From Staphylococcus sp. GSSP0090 (GTDB taxonomy: Bacteria; Bacillota; Bacilli; Staphylococcales; Staphylococcaceae): DNA of 64,000 nucleotides. Shown here piece after piece: positions 40,131 to 51,405 of this stretch (position 1 is its first letter; each line of letters begins with the position of its first letter). The notes under the pieces are model-generated. The model worked only from the letters and a program-made list of their open reading frames with translations. It had not been told where the DNA came from and made no database searches. Made by a program: the position numbers and the translations under genes. The stretch covers positions 124,001 to 188,000 of the forward strand of contig NZ_JACBFD010000007.1 in the NCBI RefSeq assembly GCF_013391405.1, in the 5' to 3' direction.

Positions 40131-40589
40131 TTATAAGCCATTTATGACTTCTAAACTTTCTTCATTCTTGTTTCTTCTTTCAACTTCACTATAAGTTGCA
40201 TGCCATTCAGGGAAATATTTATCTAATCTAATCGGTTTGAAATCTTCTTTTTTTATACAAGTCAACGTAGTTGATCCTGTTGTTGCAAGTTCTCCTGCTT
40301 CATTATAAATTTCATATTTATATATTGAACGTAAACGTGAATATTTATCAACCCACGTTTTTATTGTTACTTTCTCAGGATAAAATATCGATTTAATGTA
40401 CTTGATATCCAAATCGATAACTGGCGAAATAATACCACTATCTTCCATGGCTTTATAGCTAAAGCCAAGTTTAGAAATATAATCCGTTCTTGCCACTTCA
40501 AACCACGTAGGGTAATTACCATGATATATTACGCCCATTTGATCAGTTTCTGAATAACGTGCTTCAATTTCTGTCATACTGTAAATCAT
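40131..40589 (-). CDS. Acyl-CoA thioesterase, 4HBT hotdog family (YbgC/YneP-like)
   Basis: A 152-residue single hotdog-fold thioesterase. The 4-hydroxybenzoyl-CoA thioesterase motif is YSETDQMGVIYHGNYPTWFE, with Asp16 and the downstream HGNY loop at the active site. The physiological acyl-CoA is unknown. It follows acnA on the same strand as a separate unit, and the acnA terminator lies between them. Bacillus yneP has the same neighbourhood. Confidence 0.9.
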   Translation of the reverse strand: MIYSMTEIEARYSETDQMGVIYHGNYPTWFEVARTDYISKLGFSYKAMEDSGIISPVIDLDIKYIKSIFYPEKVTIKTWVDKYSRLRSIYKYEIYNEAGELATTGSTTLTCIKKEDFKPIRLDKYFPEWHATYSEVERRNKNEESLEVINGL

Positions 40590-40653
40590 TTTTGCATCCT
40601 CTTTTCAATATTTCTACTGATACATACCACACTTTAAATATTAACATAAAAAA

Positions 40654-40680
40654 GATGGACTAGCATATGGCCAGTCCATC
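40654..40680 (-). terminator. Terminator of acnA
   Basis: Arms gatggact and agtccatc with an 11-base loop, followed by six Ts on the minus strand (40648-40653). Confidence 0.85.
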
Positions 40681-40710
40681 AGTATCCCATTCATTATATA
40701 GGATGATTTT

Positions 40711-43419
40711 TTATTGTTGTCCAGCTAGTTTATTTCTTAACACAAGTTGTAAGATACCACCATGACGATAGTAATCCATTTCTACATTTGAGTCGAAACG
40801 AGCAATTGCTTTAAATTCAATTATTTCACCGTTTTCTTTTTTAGCTTGAACCTTAACTAAGTCATGCGGTTTAACATTTTCATCAATGTCTACAGAAATC
40901 ACTTCAGTACCATCAATACCTAAGATATCAGCTGATTCGCCGTCTTGGAATTGTAACGGTAAAACACCCATCATTACTAAGTTTGAACGGTGAATACGTT
41001 CATAACTTTGTGCAATAACTGTTTTGACACCTAATAAATTTGTACCTTTAGCTGCCCAGTCACGTGAAGAACCCATACCGTAATCGTTACCTGCTAATAC
41101 AACTAATCCAGTACCGTCTTCTTTATATTTCATAGCAGCATCAAATATAGACATTTGTTCACCTGTAGGCCAGTAAGTAGTATAACCACCTTCAGTACCA
41201 GGCGCAAGTTGGTTCTTGATACGAATATTCGCAAAAGTACCACGTACCATTACTTCATGGTTACCACGACGAGAACCATATGAGTTAAATTGGCGAATTG
41301 GCACACCATGTTCAATTAAATATTTACCTGCTGGTGTATCTTTACCGATTGCACCTGCTGGAGAAATATGGTCCGTTGTTACAGAGTCTCCAAATTTACC
41401 CATTACACGTAAATTATTTAATGAATCAATCTTTCCAGGTTCTTTTGATAAGCCTTGGAAAAATGAAGGGTTCTGGATATAAGTTGATTCAGGATCGAAA
41501 TCATATAAAGGTTGATCCGTTACATCAATTTCATTCCACATTTCATTGTTATTATATACAGTTTCATATTCTTCTTTGAATAAATCCGGTGTTACAACTG
41601 TATCAACTGTATCTGAAACTTCTTTGATTGATGGCCAAATATCTTTTAGATAAACATCTTCACCATCTTTACCTTTACCGAGTGGTTCATTTTGTAAATC
41701 AATATCTACTGTACCAGCTAAAGCGTAAGCAACAACTAATTGTGGTGACGCTAAATAGTTCGCTTTAACTAATGGATGAATACGACCTTCAAAGTTACGG
41801 TTACCTGATAAAACAGAAGTAACAAGTAAATCTTCTTCAGCAATCGCTTTTTCAATTTCTTCTAATAGTGGACCGGAGTTACCAATACACGTTGTACAAC
41901 CGTAACCAACTAGGTTGAATCCTAAGTCATCAAGATATTCATTTAAACCTGAATCTCTTAAATAACCAGTAACAACTTTTGAACCTGGTGCTAATGATGT
42001 CTTAACATATTCCGGTACTTTAAGACCTTTTTCAACAGCTTTTTTAGCAACTAGTCCAGCACCTAACATTACATATGGGTTAGATGTGTTCGTACATGAA
42101 GTTATCGCAGCAATTGCTAAATCACCAGTTTTCATCGTTGTTGATGTGCCATCTTTAAATTCGATTGTTGCAGTTTTATCAAATTCGCTCTTATCAAAAC
42201 CATGACCTTGGTTACCTGCTGGTGCAGTTACTGATTTTTCGAATTCTTTTTTCATGTCACTTAAAAAGATCAAGTCTTGTGGACGTTTAGGACCTGATAA
42301 TGAAGCTTCAACAGTAGCTAAATCAAGTTCTACAACATCTGTGTACTCAGGATCTTCTTTTTCTACAGTAAAGAACATGCTGTTTTCTTCTAAATATTTT
42401 TTAACTAAGTTAATTTGCTCTTCAGAACGACCAGTTAGACGCATGTATTTTAATGCTTCTTCATCAACTGGGAAGAAACCACACGTAGCACCGTATTCAG
42501 GAGCCATATTTGCAATTGTTGCACGGTCAGCTAATGGTAAGTGTTGTACACCTGGACCAAAGAACTCAACAAATTTGCCTACAACACCTTTTTTACGTAA
42601 CTCTTGAGTTACACGTAATGCTAAGTCTGTTGCAGTAGCACCTTGTGGTAAAGCATTAGATAATCTAACACCAATAACTTCAGGAATTGGGAAGTATGAA
42701 GGTTGGCCTAGCATACCAGCTTCGGCTTCAATACCACCGACACCCCAACCTAATACACCAAGACCATTAATCATAGTAGTATGTGAATCGGTACCAACTA
42801 ATGTATCTGGAAATGCTACTGTTTCACCGTCCACTTCACGGGCATGAACAACATTTGCTAAGTATTCTAAGTTAACTTGGTGTACGATACCAGTTGCTGG
42901 CGGAACAGCACTATAGTTATTAAATGCTTTAGTTGCCCAATTTAAGAATTGATAACGTTCATAGTTTCTTTCAAACTCTAGTTTCATATTTCGTTCTAGT
43001 GCTTCTGGATTAGCATAGCTATCTACTTGTACTGAGTGGTCGATAACTAAATCAACAGGCACTTCTGGATTGATCTTATTTAAGTCCCCACCTACATCAT
43101 TCATTGCCTTACGTAATGAAGCTAAGTCTACGACAGCAGGTACACCTGTAAAGTCTTGTAAAATTACACGAGAAGGTTTGAAAGGCACTTCACCTTCTGC
43201 ACCTTCTGTAAAATCAGATAACGCTTTGATATGTTCATCTGTAATTACAAAACCGTCTTCTTGTCTTAATACAGATTCTAGTAATACTCTAATTGAATAT
43301 GGCAGTTTCGCTACTTTAGTTAAACCTTGTTCTTCTAAAGTATTTAAATCATAGTATGTGTATGATTTCCCATTTAAGTCAAACGATTTTTTCGCTTGCT
43401 GTTTAATATTAGAAGCCAT
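40711..43419 (-). CDS. acnA: Aconitate hydratase
   Basis: The TCA-cycle enzyme isomerising citrate and isocitrate through a [4Fe-4S] cluster. The cluster cysteines are in TSCTNTSNP near residue 441 and [10 protein letters not shown] near residues 508-511. The swivel domain ([10 protein letters not shown]) completes the site. The 902-residue length fits the AcnA/IRP type, which can also bind RNA when the cluster is lost. A Fur-type box lies 177 bases upstream at 43596-43610. Confidence 0.97.
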   Translation of the reverse strand: MASNIKQQAKKSFDLNGKSYTYYDLNTLEEQGLTKVAKLPYSIRVLLESVLRQEDGFVITDEHIKALSDFTEGAEGEVPFKPSRVILQDFTGVPAVVDLASLRKAMNDVGGDLNKINPEVPVDLVIDHSVQVDSYANPEALERNMKLEFERNYERYQFLNWATKAFNNYSAVPPATGIVHQVNLEYLANVVHAREVDGETVAFPDTLVGTDSHTTMINGLGVLGWGVGGIEAEAGMLGQPSYFPIPEVIGVRLSNALPQGATATDLALRVTQELRKKGVVGKFVEFFGPGVQHLPLADRATIANMAPEYGATCGFFPVDEEALKYMRLTGRSEEQINLVKKYLEENSMFFTVEKEDPEYTDVVELDLATVEASLSGPKRPQDLIFLSDMKKEFEKSVTAPAGNQGHGFDKSEFDKTATIEFKDGTSTTMKTGDLAIAAITSCTNTSNPYVMLGAGLVAKKAVEKGLKVPEYVKTSLAPGSKVVTGYLRDSGLNEYLDDLGFNLVGYGCTTCIGNSGPLLEEIEKAIAEEDLLVTSVLSGNRNFEGRIHPLVKANYLASPQLVVAYALAGTVDIDLQNEPLGKGKDGEDVYLKDIWPSIKEVSDTVDTVVTPDLFKEEYETVYNNNEMWNEIDVTDQPLYDFDPESTYIQNPSFFQGLSKEPGKIDSLNNLRVMGKFGDSVTTDHISPAGAIGKDTPAGKYLIEHGVPIRQFNSYGSRRGNHEVMVRGTFANIRIKNQLAPGTEGGYTTYWPTGEQMSIFDAAMKYKEDGTGLVVLAGNDYGMGSSRDWAAKGTNLLGVKTVIAQSYERIHRSNLVMMGVLPLQFQDGESADILGIDGTEVISVDIDENVKPHDLVKVQAKKENGEIIEFKAIARFDSNVEMDYYRHGGILQLVLRNKLAGQQ

Positions 43420-43595
43420 ATAAATCCCCCTTGAATTTTTTTAATATATGCCGTTAATTAAATTGTATAATTATATGTACTTTAAAACAACTAGATAGAG
43501 CCAGAAACATGCCTAATTTAGATTTGATTTTTCAATCAGTGTACATAAGTAAAACTTATCGCTAAACACCGGTGTAATAAGTTATTATTATCAAT

Positions 43596-43610
43596 TGAGA
43601 ATCATTATCA
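43596..43610. promoter_or_regulatory. Fur-type box between acnA and the BCCT transporter
   Basis: TGAGAATCATTATCA matches the consensus TGATAATNATTATCA at all but one position. It lies upstream of acnA and just after the BCCT terminator, so acnA is the likely target. PerR or Zur cross-binding cannot be excluded. Confidence 0.6.
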
Positions 43611-43633
43611 GCTATCATGATCATTTTACATAA

Positions 43634-43667
43634 AAAAACTGAGAATCCAATTGGATCCTCAGTTTTT
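43634..43667 (-). terminator. Terminator of the BCCT transporter gene
   Basis: Arms aaaaactgagaatcc and ggatcctcagttttt with a T-rich minus-strand tail. Confidence 0.85.
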
Positions 43668-43679
43668 CATTATTTATAA

Positions 43680-45323
43680 TTATTTTTCTGTTTTTTCTGC
43701 ATTTCTTAATGGTGTACGTTTTTCAATAATATCATCTTCATAATCTTCTTGTTGATGTTGTACATAATCTTGCAATCTATGTTTATTTGGCGTCAACGTA
43801 AGACCTAAGAATTTACGTTCTTGGTTCGCATCTTTGTAGAATGAAATCATCATCATGATAACTACGAAGGAGAACGGTAAGGCACTGATAATGGCAGCAC
43901 TCTGTATCGCATTTAATGCTTCAGCACCATTTCCCCCACCAGCAAATAATAACACGAAAGCAATTAACGATTGTGCAATACCCCATGTCACTTTAATCAT
44001 ATTAGAAGGTTCTAATGAACCATTAGTCGTTTGCATACCTAATACGAAAGTTGCTGAGTCAGCAGAAGTAATAAAGAATGATGCAATTAACACTAATGCA
44101 ATAATGGATAGTATCATACCCATTGGTATTTCATTAAACACACCAAAGAGTTGTGTTTCAGCAGTCATATTGAATAATTCTGGATTTTTCTTACCAGTTT
44201 CAATACCAAGTACGCCAAATACACTGAACCAAATGAAACTTACTAGTGCAGGTACTAAAAGTACGCCACCAATAAATTCACGAATTGAACGCCCTTTAGA
44301 TACACGTGCAATAAAAATACCTACGAATGGGCTCCAGCTTAACCACCAACCCCAATAGTAAAGTGTCCAACTAGACATCCATTCACGTTTTTGAGGGTTT
44401 AATGCTGCTGTATCAAATGTATTTAATAAGAATGAGTTCAACAAACTACCTGTAGAGCTCGTCATCATATTTAAAATTAATACAGTTGGTCCAATAATAA
44501 GCACGGCAATCATTAATATCGCACCTAAACTGATGTTTAAGTTACTTAAATATTGAATACCTTTACTTAAACCTGACCATGCACTCATGATAAATAATAC
44601 AGTTACCACAACAATAATAATAGCTTGAACCCAAACATTATTTGGTATTCCGAATAAATAGTGAAGCCCACCATTGATTTGTAATGCACCCATACCTAGT
44701 GAAACAGCTACACCAACAACGGTAGCAAATACAGCTAGCACATCAATGATTGTCCCAATTGGGCCTTCAACTTTGTTTCCTAAGATAGGACGTAACGTTC
44801 TAGAAATTAATCCTGGTTCGCCTTTTCTAAATTGCGCATAAGCTAATGCCAATGCTACAACGCCATAAATTGCCCAAGCATGGAATCCCCAATGGAAAAA
44901 TGTTGAACGCAACGCTTCAGTATACGCTGCAGACGTTTTTGGATCTGCATTTGGTGGTGCTGCAAAATCAGCCATTGGCTCTGCTGCACCATAGAATACA
45001 AGTCCAATCCCCATACCTGCACTAAACAACATAGCAAACCATGAAATCGTATTAAATTCAGGTTTGTCATTGGGTTTACCTAACTTTAGTTTACCAATTG
45101 GACTAAAAATTAGGAAAATACAGAAGAAGACAATAAATGTGGTAAGAATTAAGTAATACCATCCAAGTTTATCTGTTATCCAAAGTTTAATCGTATTCGT
45201 AACATGATCGAATTGTCCCGGTAATACTGCACCGATAACAACAACAATTGCTACGATAATCGCACTGTAGATAAAAACTGGAGATATCTTCTTACCATTA
45301 GGTTGGTTACTAGAAGAATTCAT
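43680..45323 (-). CDS. BCCT family glycine betaine/choline transporter (OpuD-type)
   Basis: A secondary importer of quaternary ammonium osmolytes with twelve membrane segments in 547 residues. BCCT hallmarks are SAGMGIGLVFYGAAEPM and the Trp-rich TLYYWGWWLSWSPFVGIFIARVS betaine-binding segment. The charged C-terminal tail (HQQEDYEDDIIEKR) fits an osmosensing cytoplasmic extension. Its position next to mscL is of interest, since the two act in opposite directions in osmotic stress. The S. aureus counterpart is opuD2. Confidence 0.93.
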   Translation of the reverse strand: MNSSSNQPNGKKISPVFIYSAIIVAIVVVIGAVLPGQFDHVTNTIKLWITDKLGWYYLILTTFIVFFCIFLIFSPIGKLKLGKPNDKPEFNTISWFAMLFSAGMGIGLVFYGAAEPMADFAAPPNADPKTSAAYTEALRSTFFHWGFHAWAIYGVVALALAYAQFRKGEPGLISRTLRPILGNKVEGPIGTIIDVLAVFATVVGVAVSLGMGALQINGGLHYLFGIPNNVWVQAIIIVVVTVLFIMSAWSGLSKGIQYLSNLNISLGAILMIAVLIIGPTVLILNMMTSSTGSLLNSFLLNTFDTAALNPQKREWMSSWTLYYWGWWLSWSPFVGIFIARVSKGRSIREFIGGVLLVPALVSFIWFSVFGVLGIETGKKNPELFNMTAETQLFGVFNEIPMGMILSIIALVLIASFFITSADSATFVLGMQTTNGSLEPSNMIKVTWGIAQSLIAFVLLFAGGGNGAEALNAIQSAAIISALPFSFVVIMMMISFYKDANQERKFLGLTLTPNKHRLQDYVQHQQEDYEDDIIEKRTPLRNAEKTEK

Positions 45324-45530
45324 AATTAATTACTCCCTTTCTTATCCTATTAAATTTTCGAATCTAAATTATAATGATTAGAATTTCTAAACACTACTAT
45401 TTTATGTAATAGCCTCGTATTACAATAACAAAACAATGAATTAATATCAAATTTTGTTAAATTAACTATTTTCTAAACTTTACATATAATGTATAATGTA
45501 ATTTAAATTTAATTAAGAGGAGTTAATTAT

Positions 45531-45884
45531 ATGTTAAAGGAATTCAAAGAGTTTGCACTAAAGGGCAATGTTTTAGATTTAGCAGTCGCTGTAGTTATGG
45601 GCGCAGCATTCAATAAAATTGTAACTGCTTTAGTTTCATACATTATCATGCCGTTAATCGGTTTGATTTTCGGTACTGTTGATTTTGCTAAAAGCTGGTC
45701 GTTTATGGGTATTAAATATGGTATGTTCGTTCAATCAATTATTGACTTCATTATCATTGCCTTTGCTTTATTCATTTTCGTTAAAATTGCTAATACATTA
45801 ATGAAAAAAGAAGAGGAAGAAGAAATCGAAGAAAACACTGTGTTATTAACAGAAATTCGCGATTTATTACGTGAAAAAAATTAA
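45531..45884 (+). CDS. mscL: Large-conductance mechanosensitive channel
   Basis: A pentameric pressure-release channel. The 117 residues begin with the amphipathic N-terminus [13 protein letters not shown]. The pore helix ([22 protein letters not shown]) and the second membrane segment ([18 protein letters not shown]) follow, and the tail is Glu-rich. AAGAGGAG precedes the ATG. Confidence 0.97.
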   Translation: MLKEFKEFALKGNVLDLAVAVVMGAAFNKIVTALVSYIIMPLIGLIFGTVDFAKSWSFMGIKYGMFVQSIIDFIIIAFALFIFVKIANTLMKKEEEEEIEENTVLLTEIRDLLREKN

Positions 45885-45967
45885 TTCACTTTAGTTAGTA
45901 ATACAAATGGGACAAAAACTTCATTTGGTTAAATCAATATCATCATGTATCCAGATTTGGATAAATT

Positions 45968-46002
45968 AAGCCAAGGCATATCAAAATGCCTTGGCTTTTT
46001 TC
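45968..46002. terminator. Bidirectional terminator between mscL and sbcC
   Basis: Arms aagccaaggca and tgccttggctt between convergent genes, with T-rich tails on both sides. Confidence 0.88.
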
Positions 46003-46026
46003 TGTTTATATTGGATTTTATGTACT

Positions 46027-49000
46027 TTATTGTTTTTTAAAATGCGTTGTACTTTGATATTGTTCTGTGATGACTTCCAATATAAGTGGGATTCTTTGCT
46101 TCAATTCACTTACGTGAGAAATAATTCCAACCATGCGTCCCGTTGATTTTAGACTTAACAATGTATCTAAGGCAGTCTCTAGTGTTTCCTGATCTAAAGT
46201 ACCAAATCCTTCATCTACAAACATTGACTCAAGTGCGATACCCCCTGATTCTTGTTGAACAATCTCACTTAATCCCAATGCTAATGCTAACGATGCCTGA
46301 AATGTTTCACCACCAGATAATGATGTAATGTGTCGCGATTGATTTGAGTGGGCATCGAACACATCTATTTCTAATCCACTATAGCCCTGAGATATTTGAC
46401 CACGTCTTGTTAATTGGTATCTTTGCCCTGTCATGATTGCTAAACGTTGGTTAGCTTGAGTAAGAATACGCTCTAAGTAATAAATTAATACATAGTTTTC
46501 AAGTGTTAATTTTTGATCATTTTTACCTGCTAAAATTTCTGCCAATTGAAAAACTTCTTGCTGAGATTGTAATTCACTATTCAATAAATCTATAATCTTA
46601 TTTATTTCAGTAATTTTCTTAAAATTAAATTCCATTTTATAATCATGTTGACTTAATTCAGTTGATGCTATTTCATATGCTTGTTGCATTTCTTCAAATT
46701 TTTGTTTCAATTGTTGTGTATCTTCTAGATTTTTATTATTTGTTTCAGCTTTTAATTGTTCGATATTCAACTCGTAGGATTGTTTCTCTTTTTTAAATGT
46801 TTCAATTTCTATTTCTAAGCTTTGTTTCTCAGACGCTTGTGCTGTTGCTTTTTCAACTTGCTCCAACGATACAAAACCAATACGTTTCATTTCTTCATTA
46901 ATTTTTTGATCCGTCTCTTTTATTTCATTTTCAATTTCAGAAAGATTATTTTTTAAATAAGCAAGACTATTTTTTTCAATTGCTAAGGCACTTTTATTAC
47001 TTTGTAATTTTTGTTCAATTTCCTTTAATGACTGATCAAATTGACGAGTTTGCTTATTAGCCTGTTCAAATTTTGCTAAAAATTTATCAACGCGTTGGTA
47101 ACCTGTTGCATGTTCAAAGTCATTAATTGCAGTTTCGTTTTCTTTTAATATATGTTCTTTGTTTTGAATTTTCATTTGCAAATCATGAGAATTTTTTTCA
47201 TATTGTTGTAGTTCATCTTTTAATTTTGATATTTCATTATTCTCTTCATCTATTTGTTTCTTTTCTTGATATTTTTCTTCAACTTTATGCTCTAGTGCCT
47301 TATAATTTATTTCTTTTAATGACGTCACATTATACTTTAATAATTGCTCATCAATATGTGATAAATTACTTTCACATTTGATCATATCTTCTTTTACTCT
47401 AACTATTTTTTCTTCTAATTGTGTAAGTTGCTGATGTCTAATCGTGATTTCATCAAAATCCACATGATTCGTTAATGTATGAATTTCATTACCACAAATC
47501 GGGCATGTTTCACCTGTGTTTAATGCTGCTTGTACTGTTGCAATAACATCTTCCTTGTTATTTAAATCTAATTTAGATTTATCAATATCGTTATATTTTT
47601 CGTTTAATTCTGTACGTTTTTGTTTTAAATCTTTAAGGTTAAGTTGTTTTTCCTTTTTACTCTTTTCTAATGCTTCATAAGCCAACTTATCTTTTTCATT
47701 TTGTTTCATTTGTTTAATTTCATCATTAAGTTTGTATATTTCTTCTGTAATTTGTTCCATCTTTTGATAGTCAGGTTGACGATGGTTTAATTTACCAGTT
47801 ACATCTTTAATTCGCTCATTATTATTTGCTAATTGCACTTTTAAATCTTCAAAGTCATCTTTCATAGATTTGTAATTGTTATAAGCTTCTTGATATTTAT
47901 TTGCCTTTTCAAAAAATAATTGTGTTTGTTCTATAAAATGTCTTAATTTATCAATCTCATCTTGTTTTTCTTTATGTGTATCCGCTTCAATGTTACTTTG
48001 CTTTATTTTATCTTCTAAATCAACTATACTTTCAGATTTTTCTTCAATACTTTGTGTTACTTTCTCTTTTCTTGAAATTATATTATCTTTAACTTCTAAT
48101 AAATTTGTGATTGGCCTTACTTCATTGATTTCTGTAACTCGTTTCATTTTTTCCTGGATTTCGTGTTCATTTACTAATAATGCTTCATATTTTTGTTGAT
48201 TTTCATTGAGCTTATTCAAAGCATCTTCTAATTTGATATTTTCATTTAAAGCATTTTCTGAACTATTGACCTTATTTTTTAATTTTTCTTTTTTCTCTTT
48301 CAGATCATCTTGTATGACTTGTGCAATCTCTTTAAATTCTGGTAATACTTTCATTATATGATTCGTTTGTCTAGCACTAATTAATTTATACTCACTTAAA
48401 GTGTTATCGCCAAAGGTTTCCATTTCTTTCCAATGATTTTCTAAATCGTTATATCTTTTTTCTATTTGCGCTCTCACTTCTTTTACATCTTCAGATAATC
48501 TCTTTTGAATTTCTTCAAATCTTTGACTATTAAATAATGTTCTTAATATATCTTGTTTCTCCAAACTTTTAGATAGTAAAAAGCGTTTAAATTCACCTTG
48601 AGGTAAAATAAATAATTGGCGAAATTGTTCAGCATTTACACCTAGTAGCGCTTTGATAAATTGATTGCCGCTATTTATTTTACTTTCTCTAAGTGCATAT
48701 TCACCTTGTTCGTATTGATAAACTGCAAGTTGGCCGAGCGTTTTATTTTTATTTCCTTCTTTTATAAATGCACCTTGTCTTTGAATTTTAAAAAATTGAT
48801 CTCTTAATTTAAATTCAAATTCGACAACCATAGGTTTTTTACTTTCAGCAAAATGACTTCTTAAATCACTTTCTTTTCTATCTTTCGTGGATGCTTCACC
48901 AAATAATGCGTACACGATTGCATCAAATATCATCGTCTTACCCGAACCAGTTTTACCACTGATTAAAAACAGTTGATTATTTTCTACATTAGTAAAATCA

Positions 49001-49056
49001 ATTGTTTCATTCAAAAAGGGACCAAAATTAGTTAAATTCAATTTAATGGGTCTCAT
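46027..49056 (-). CDS. sbcC: Exonuclease SbcCD, ATPase subunit
   Basis: An SMC/Rad50-like ATPase that works with SbcD to cut hairpins and blocked DNA ends. Walker A is GKTGSGKT at residues 34-41. Long coiled coils surround the zinc hook CPIC near residues 516-519. The ABC signature (SLSGGETFQASLALALG) and Walker B (LESMFVDEGFG) are near the C-terminus. The length of 1009 residues is normal. Its ATG follows the sbcD stop without a gap. Confidence 0.96.
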   Translation of the reverse strand: MRPIKLNLTNFGPFLNETIDFTNVENNQLFLISGKTGSGKTMIFDAIVYALFGEASTKDRKESDLRSHFAESKKPMVVEFEFKLRDQFFKIQRQGAFIKEGNKNKTLGQLAVYQYEQGEYALRESKINSGNQFIKALLGVNAEQFRQLFILPQGEFKRFLLSKSLEKQDILRTLFNSQRFEEIQKRLSEDVKEVRAQIEKRYNDLENHWKEMETFGDNTLSEYKLISARQTNHIMKVLPEFKEIAQVIQDDLKEKKEKLKNKVNSSENALNENIKLEDALNKLNENQQKYEALLVNEHEIQEKMKRVTEINEVRPITNLLEVKDNIISRKEKVTQSIEEKSESIVDLEDKIKQSNIEADTHKEKQDEIDKLRHFIEQTQLFFEKANKYQEAYNNYKSMKDDFEDLKVQLANNNERIKDVTGKLNHRQPDYQKMEQITEEIYKLNDEIKQMKQNEKDKLAYEALEKSKKEKQLNLKDLKQKRTELNEKYNDIDKSKLDLNNKEDVIATVQAALNTGETCPICGNEIHTLTNHVDFDEITIRHQQLTQLEEKIVRVKEDMIKCESNLSHIDEQLLKYNVTSLKEINYKALEHKVEEKYQEKKQIDEENNEISKLKDELQQYEKNSHDLQMKIQNKEHILKENETAINDFEHATGYQRVDKFLAKFEQANKQTRQFDQSLKEIEQKLQSNKSALAIEKNSLAYLKNNLSEIENEIKETDQKINEEMKRIGFVSLEQVEKATAQASEKQSLEIEIETFKKEKQSYELNIEQLKAETNNKNLEDTQQLKQKFEEMQQAYEIASTELSQHDYKMEFNFKKITEINKIIDLLNSELQSQQEVFQLAEILAGKNDQKLTLENYVLIYYLERILTQANQRLAIMTGQRYQLTRRGQISQGYSGLEIDVFDAHSNQSRHITSLSGGETFQASLALALGLSEIVQQESGGIALESMFVDEGFGTLDQETLETALDTLLSLKSTGRMVGIISHVSELKQRIPLILEVITEQYQSTTHFKKQ

Positions 49057-50187
49057 TTATTTAGAACCCTCCTCAAGCAATGCTGTCATGATTTTTTCTA
49101 TTTTTTTACTTTGATTATTAGTTAAATGTTCATCCGTTATACTATTATAAAAATGTTCAATGATTGTTTCATCGTCTAATTTTTGAATTTCAATATTTTC
49201 ATGGTGCATAGATGTATTAAAATCAAATGTTTGATTCGTTAACGCTAAAGTATTAGGATAAATTTGTTTTAAGTGCATCATGGGATCACTTACATGTGAC
49301 ATATGTTTTAATTTAAAATGTAAATAATTATCCTTATGCTTCACATCTAATCGTTCCTGTATAGCATCTTCATAATTACCTTCAATCACTTCCAATTGTC
49401 TTAAAGGCTTTATTGGGACAAACTTATCTGTAATTTTCTGGTCCTTAATCTCTACTATCTTATATCCTTTTGGTTGTTTCGTTTCTGAAAATGAATACTG
49501 TAAAAGTGAACCACTATAATTTATAAAATTAGATTGAATACTGAAGGGGTGGTGAAGGTGTCCTAGCATAACTCTATCAAACTGATTAAATAGATGCTCA
49601 TCCACTGATTCAACCGTACCAATCGTTAACGGCCTTTCTGATTCAGAACGAATACCTCCTTGTACTGTTAAATGACCAACAAAAATATTCACTTTATGCT
49701 TATCGATTACATTATGCATGCTTGCCAATGCCTTATTTAAAGCCTGTTGATGTGTCTCTATTGCTTTATCATCAAAAAAGTACTGCATTTCATTTATTGT
49801 GGCAAAAGGCATTGTGTAAAAGTCAACATTTCCAAAGGTTATAGGTCTATTCATGTCTTTTAGTTCTGTACGTATATATATTTGAGATTTCTCAAACCAT
49901 TTTGAGCCATAATTTAATCTCTCCTTACCATCATGATTACCATTAATCATAATTAAAGGAATTCCCATGTCTAAATTTAATTTATCTATTGTCTGTTCTA
50001 GTAATTGAATCGCATCCTTATTGGGATAACTCGTATCATATAAATCACCTGCGATAACAATAACGTCAGGGTTTTCTACTTTCATTGCTTCTATAAATTT
50101 ACCTAATATATATGCTTGATCTTCTAGTAACGATTTCCCATTTAATATTCGTCCTAAATGCCAATCAGCAGTATGTATAATCTTCAT
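49057..50187 (-). CDS. sbcD: Exonuclease SbcCD, nuclease subunit
   Basis: A Mre11-like metallophosphoesterase nuclease. The metal motifs are [26 protein letters not shown] and [10 protein letters not shown] start at 50187 ([12 protein letters not shown]), with GAGAGGG upstream; a longer frame exists but would translate through a LexA box and is not the family start. It forms an operon with sbcC. Confidence 0.96.
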   Translation of the reverse strand: MKIIHTADWHLGRILNGKSLLEDQAYILGKFIEAMKVENPDVIVIAGDLYDTSYPNKDAIQLLEQTIDKLNLDMGIPLIMINGNHDGKERLNYGSKWFEKSQIYIRTELKDMNRPITFGNVDFYTMPFATINEMQYFFDDKAIETHQQALNKALASMHNVIDKHKVNIFVGHLTVQGGIRSESERPLTIGTVESVDEHLFNQFDRVMLGHLHHPFSIQSNFINYSGSLLQYSFSETKQPKGYKIVEIKDQKITDKFVPIKPLRQLEVIEGNYEDAIQERLDVKHKDNYLHFKLKHMSHVSDPMMHLKQIYPNTLALTNQTFDFNTSMHHENIEIQKLDDETIIEHFYNSITDEHLTNNQSKKIEKIMTALLEEGSK

Positions 50188-50203
50188 TAAATCGCCCTCT
50201 CTA

Positions 50204-50217
50204 AGAACGTTTGTTCG
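50204..50217 (-). promoter_or_regulatory. LexA box of sbcD-sbcC
   Basis: On the minus strand CGAACAAACGTTCT matches the SOS box except at the last base, 17 bases before the sbcD start. Confidence 0.85.
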
Positions 50218-50266
50218 CATTAATAGTTTAATATATTTTTCATTATGCTTCAAGTATATTAAAAGA

Positions 50267-50292
50267 GCCGTTTACCTTTACAGATAAACGGC
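50267..50292 (-). terminator. Hairpin after the CcdC-like gene promoter side, upstream of sbcD
   Basis: Arms gccgttta and taaacggc followed by TCTTTT on the plus-to-left (minus) reading. It lies between sbcD and the CcdC-like gene's 3' end, so it ends leftward transcription of the CcdC-like gene before sbcD. Confidence 0.75.
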
Positions 50293-50298
50293 AATTAT

Positions 50299-50766
50299 TT
50301 ATTGGACTAAAGTACTTTTAATCTTTTTAAATTTATATAACATTGCGATTCGCCAAGGTACAATCATGCAAAATGCTAACAAGAAAAACATACCTGCAAT
50401 TTCTCCTGGATCAATTTGATTGCTTATAAATATTTTGATTACTGTACGAATTAATAACAATGATATAAGAATAATTGGAAAAGCTTTCGAACGTTTCATA
50501 TAAATTTCACTACCATGTGTTTCAAATCTAGATGTCCAAATTAATATGGTAGAAAATAATAAACCCATAATGATACATTCTAAAATTTCAGTCCCAGTTA
50601 ATCTAAAATAAGGTACCACATACATCAATGCACCTGTAGCCATAAAAAATGGAGGTAGTATTATTTTTTTTTCATTTACAGGAAATTGTTGTGCTTTCAT
50701 TCTAACAACGATTACACCAATGCCCATTAAAAATGCAAAAACTATTGAAAATACTAAATACAACAT
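50299..50766 (-). CDS. CcdC-like membrane protein
   Basis: A 155-residue protein with five hydrophobic segments (for example YLVFSIVFAFLMGIGVIVV and ILECIIMGLLFSTILIW). It resembles the CcdC family that is linked to cytochrome c biogenesis in Bacillus. Staphylococci lack most c-type cytochromes, so its actual role is unclear. Its position near tkt, yneF and lexA parallels the Bacillus region. Confidence 0.75.
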   Translation of the reverse strand: MLYLVFSIVFAFLMGIGVIVVRMKAQQFPVNEKKIILPPFFMATGALMYVVPYFRLTGTEILECIIMGLLFSTILIWTSRFETHGSEIYMKRSKAFPIILISLLLIRTVIKIFISNQIDPGEIAGMFFLLAFCMIVPWRIAMLYKFKKIKSTLVQ

Positions 50767-51000
50767 GCTTACACCTTCTTTGCGTTTCTACAAGATGATA
50801 TTTACCTTGGATAGTATATCATTTAATAAATTAATAATCAGTATTTATAGTCTAATTTATTATTTAATCTTAAAACAATCAAGGGTTATCGTTATTATTA
50901 ACAACTCTTAGATATGCAGGAAATGGTGCCTTAAATATATAATCTGGTAAAGACAAAATAAAACCAGCTTAGAATTAAGCTGATTTTACTCCATGTTTAT

Positions 51001-51186
51001 TTATATTGTATTTGTTTGTGTACATGCGGCCAAAGCATCATTTAAAGTGTATCTAAGATAATTCATATCATGTAATTGCATTGCATTATGATATTTCTTA
51101 AATGCTTCGTCGGTCGGAAAGTTTATATGCATATTCGCTAGTCGATCAAGTACTTCTTTATCTTCCATGGCATAAGCATCCTTCAC
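51001..51186 (-). CDS. Small conserved staphylococcal protein of unknown function
   Basis: A 61-residue soluble, mostly helical protein rich in Met, Asn and His. It has no membrane segment and no recognised domain. The start is GTG at 51186 with GGGAGG nine bases upstream, which supports translation. It lies alone between the CcdC-like and YneF genes. Confidence 0.6.
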   Translation of the reverse strand: MKDAYAMEDKEVLDRLANMHINFPTDEAFKKYHNAMQLHDMNYLRYTLNDALAACTQTNTI

Positions 51187-51353
51187 TTATCACTACCTCC
51201 CTTGTATTCACATTATAACAAATTACAATTTACAATCAATTATTTTCTGAATATTCGCTTATTTATTTTTATATTCTTCTAGATTAACTCAATTTCCATT
51301 CAATAAATTGTATATAATTTAAAATATAAAATCCTTTTTTACCAATATCAAAA

Positions 51354-51396
51354 TAAGGGCTGAAAATTACTTTTTATAAGTATCTCTCAGCCCTTT
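51354..51396 (-). terminator. Terminator of the yneF-like gene
   Basis: Arms aagggctga and tcagccctt with a 24-base loop. The T-run is modest, so efficiency is uncertain. Confidence 0.65.
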
Positions 51397-51405
51397 AATG
51401 ACGCT

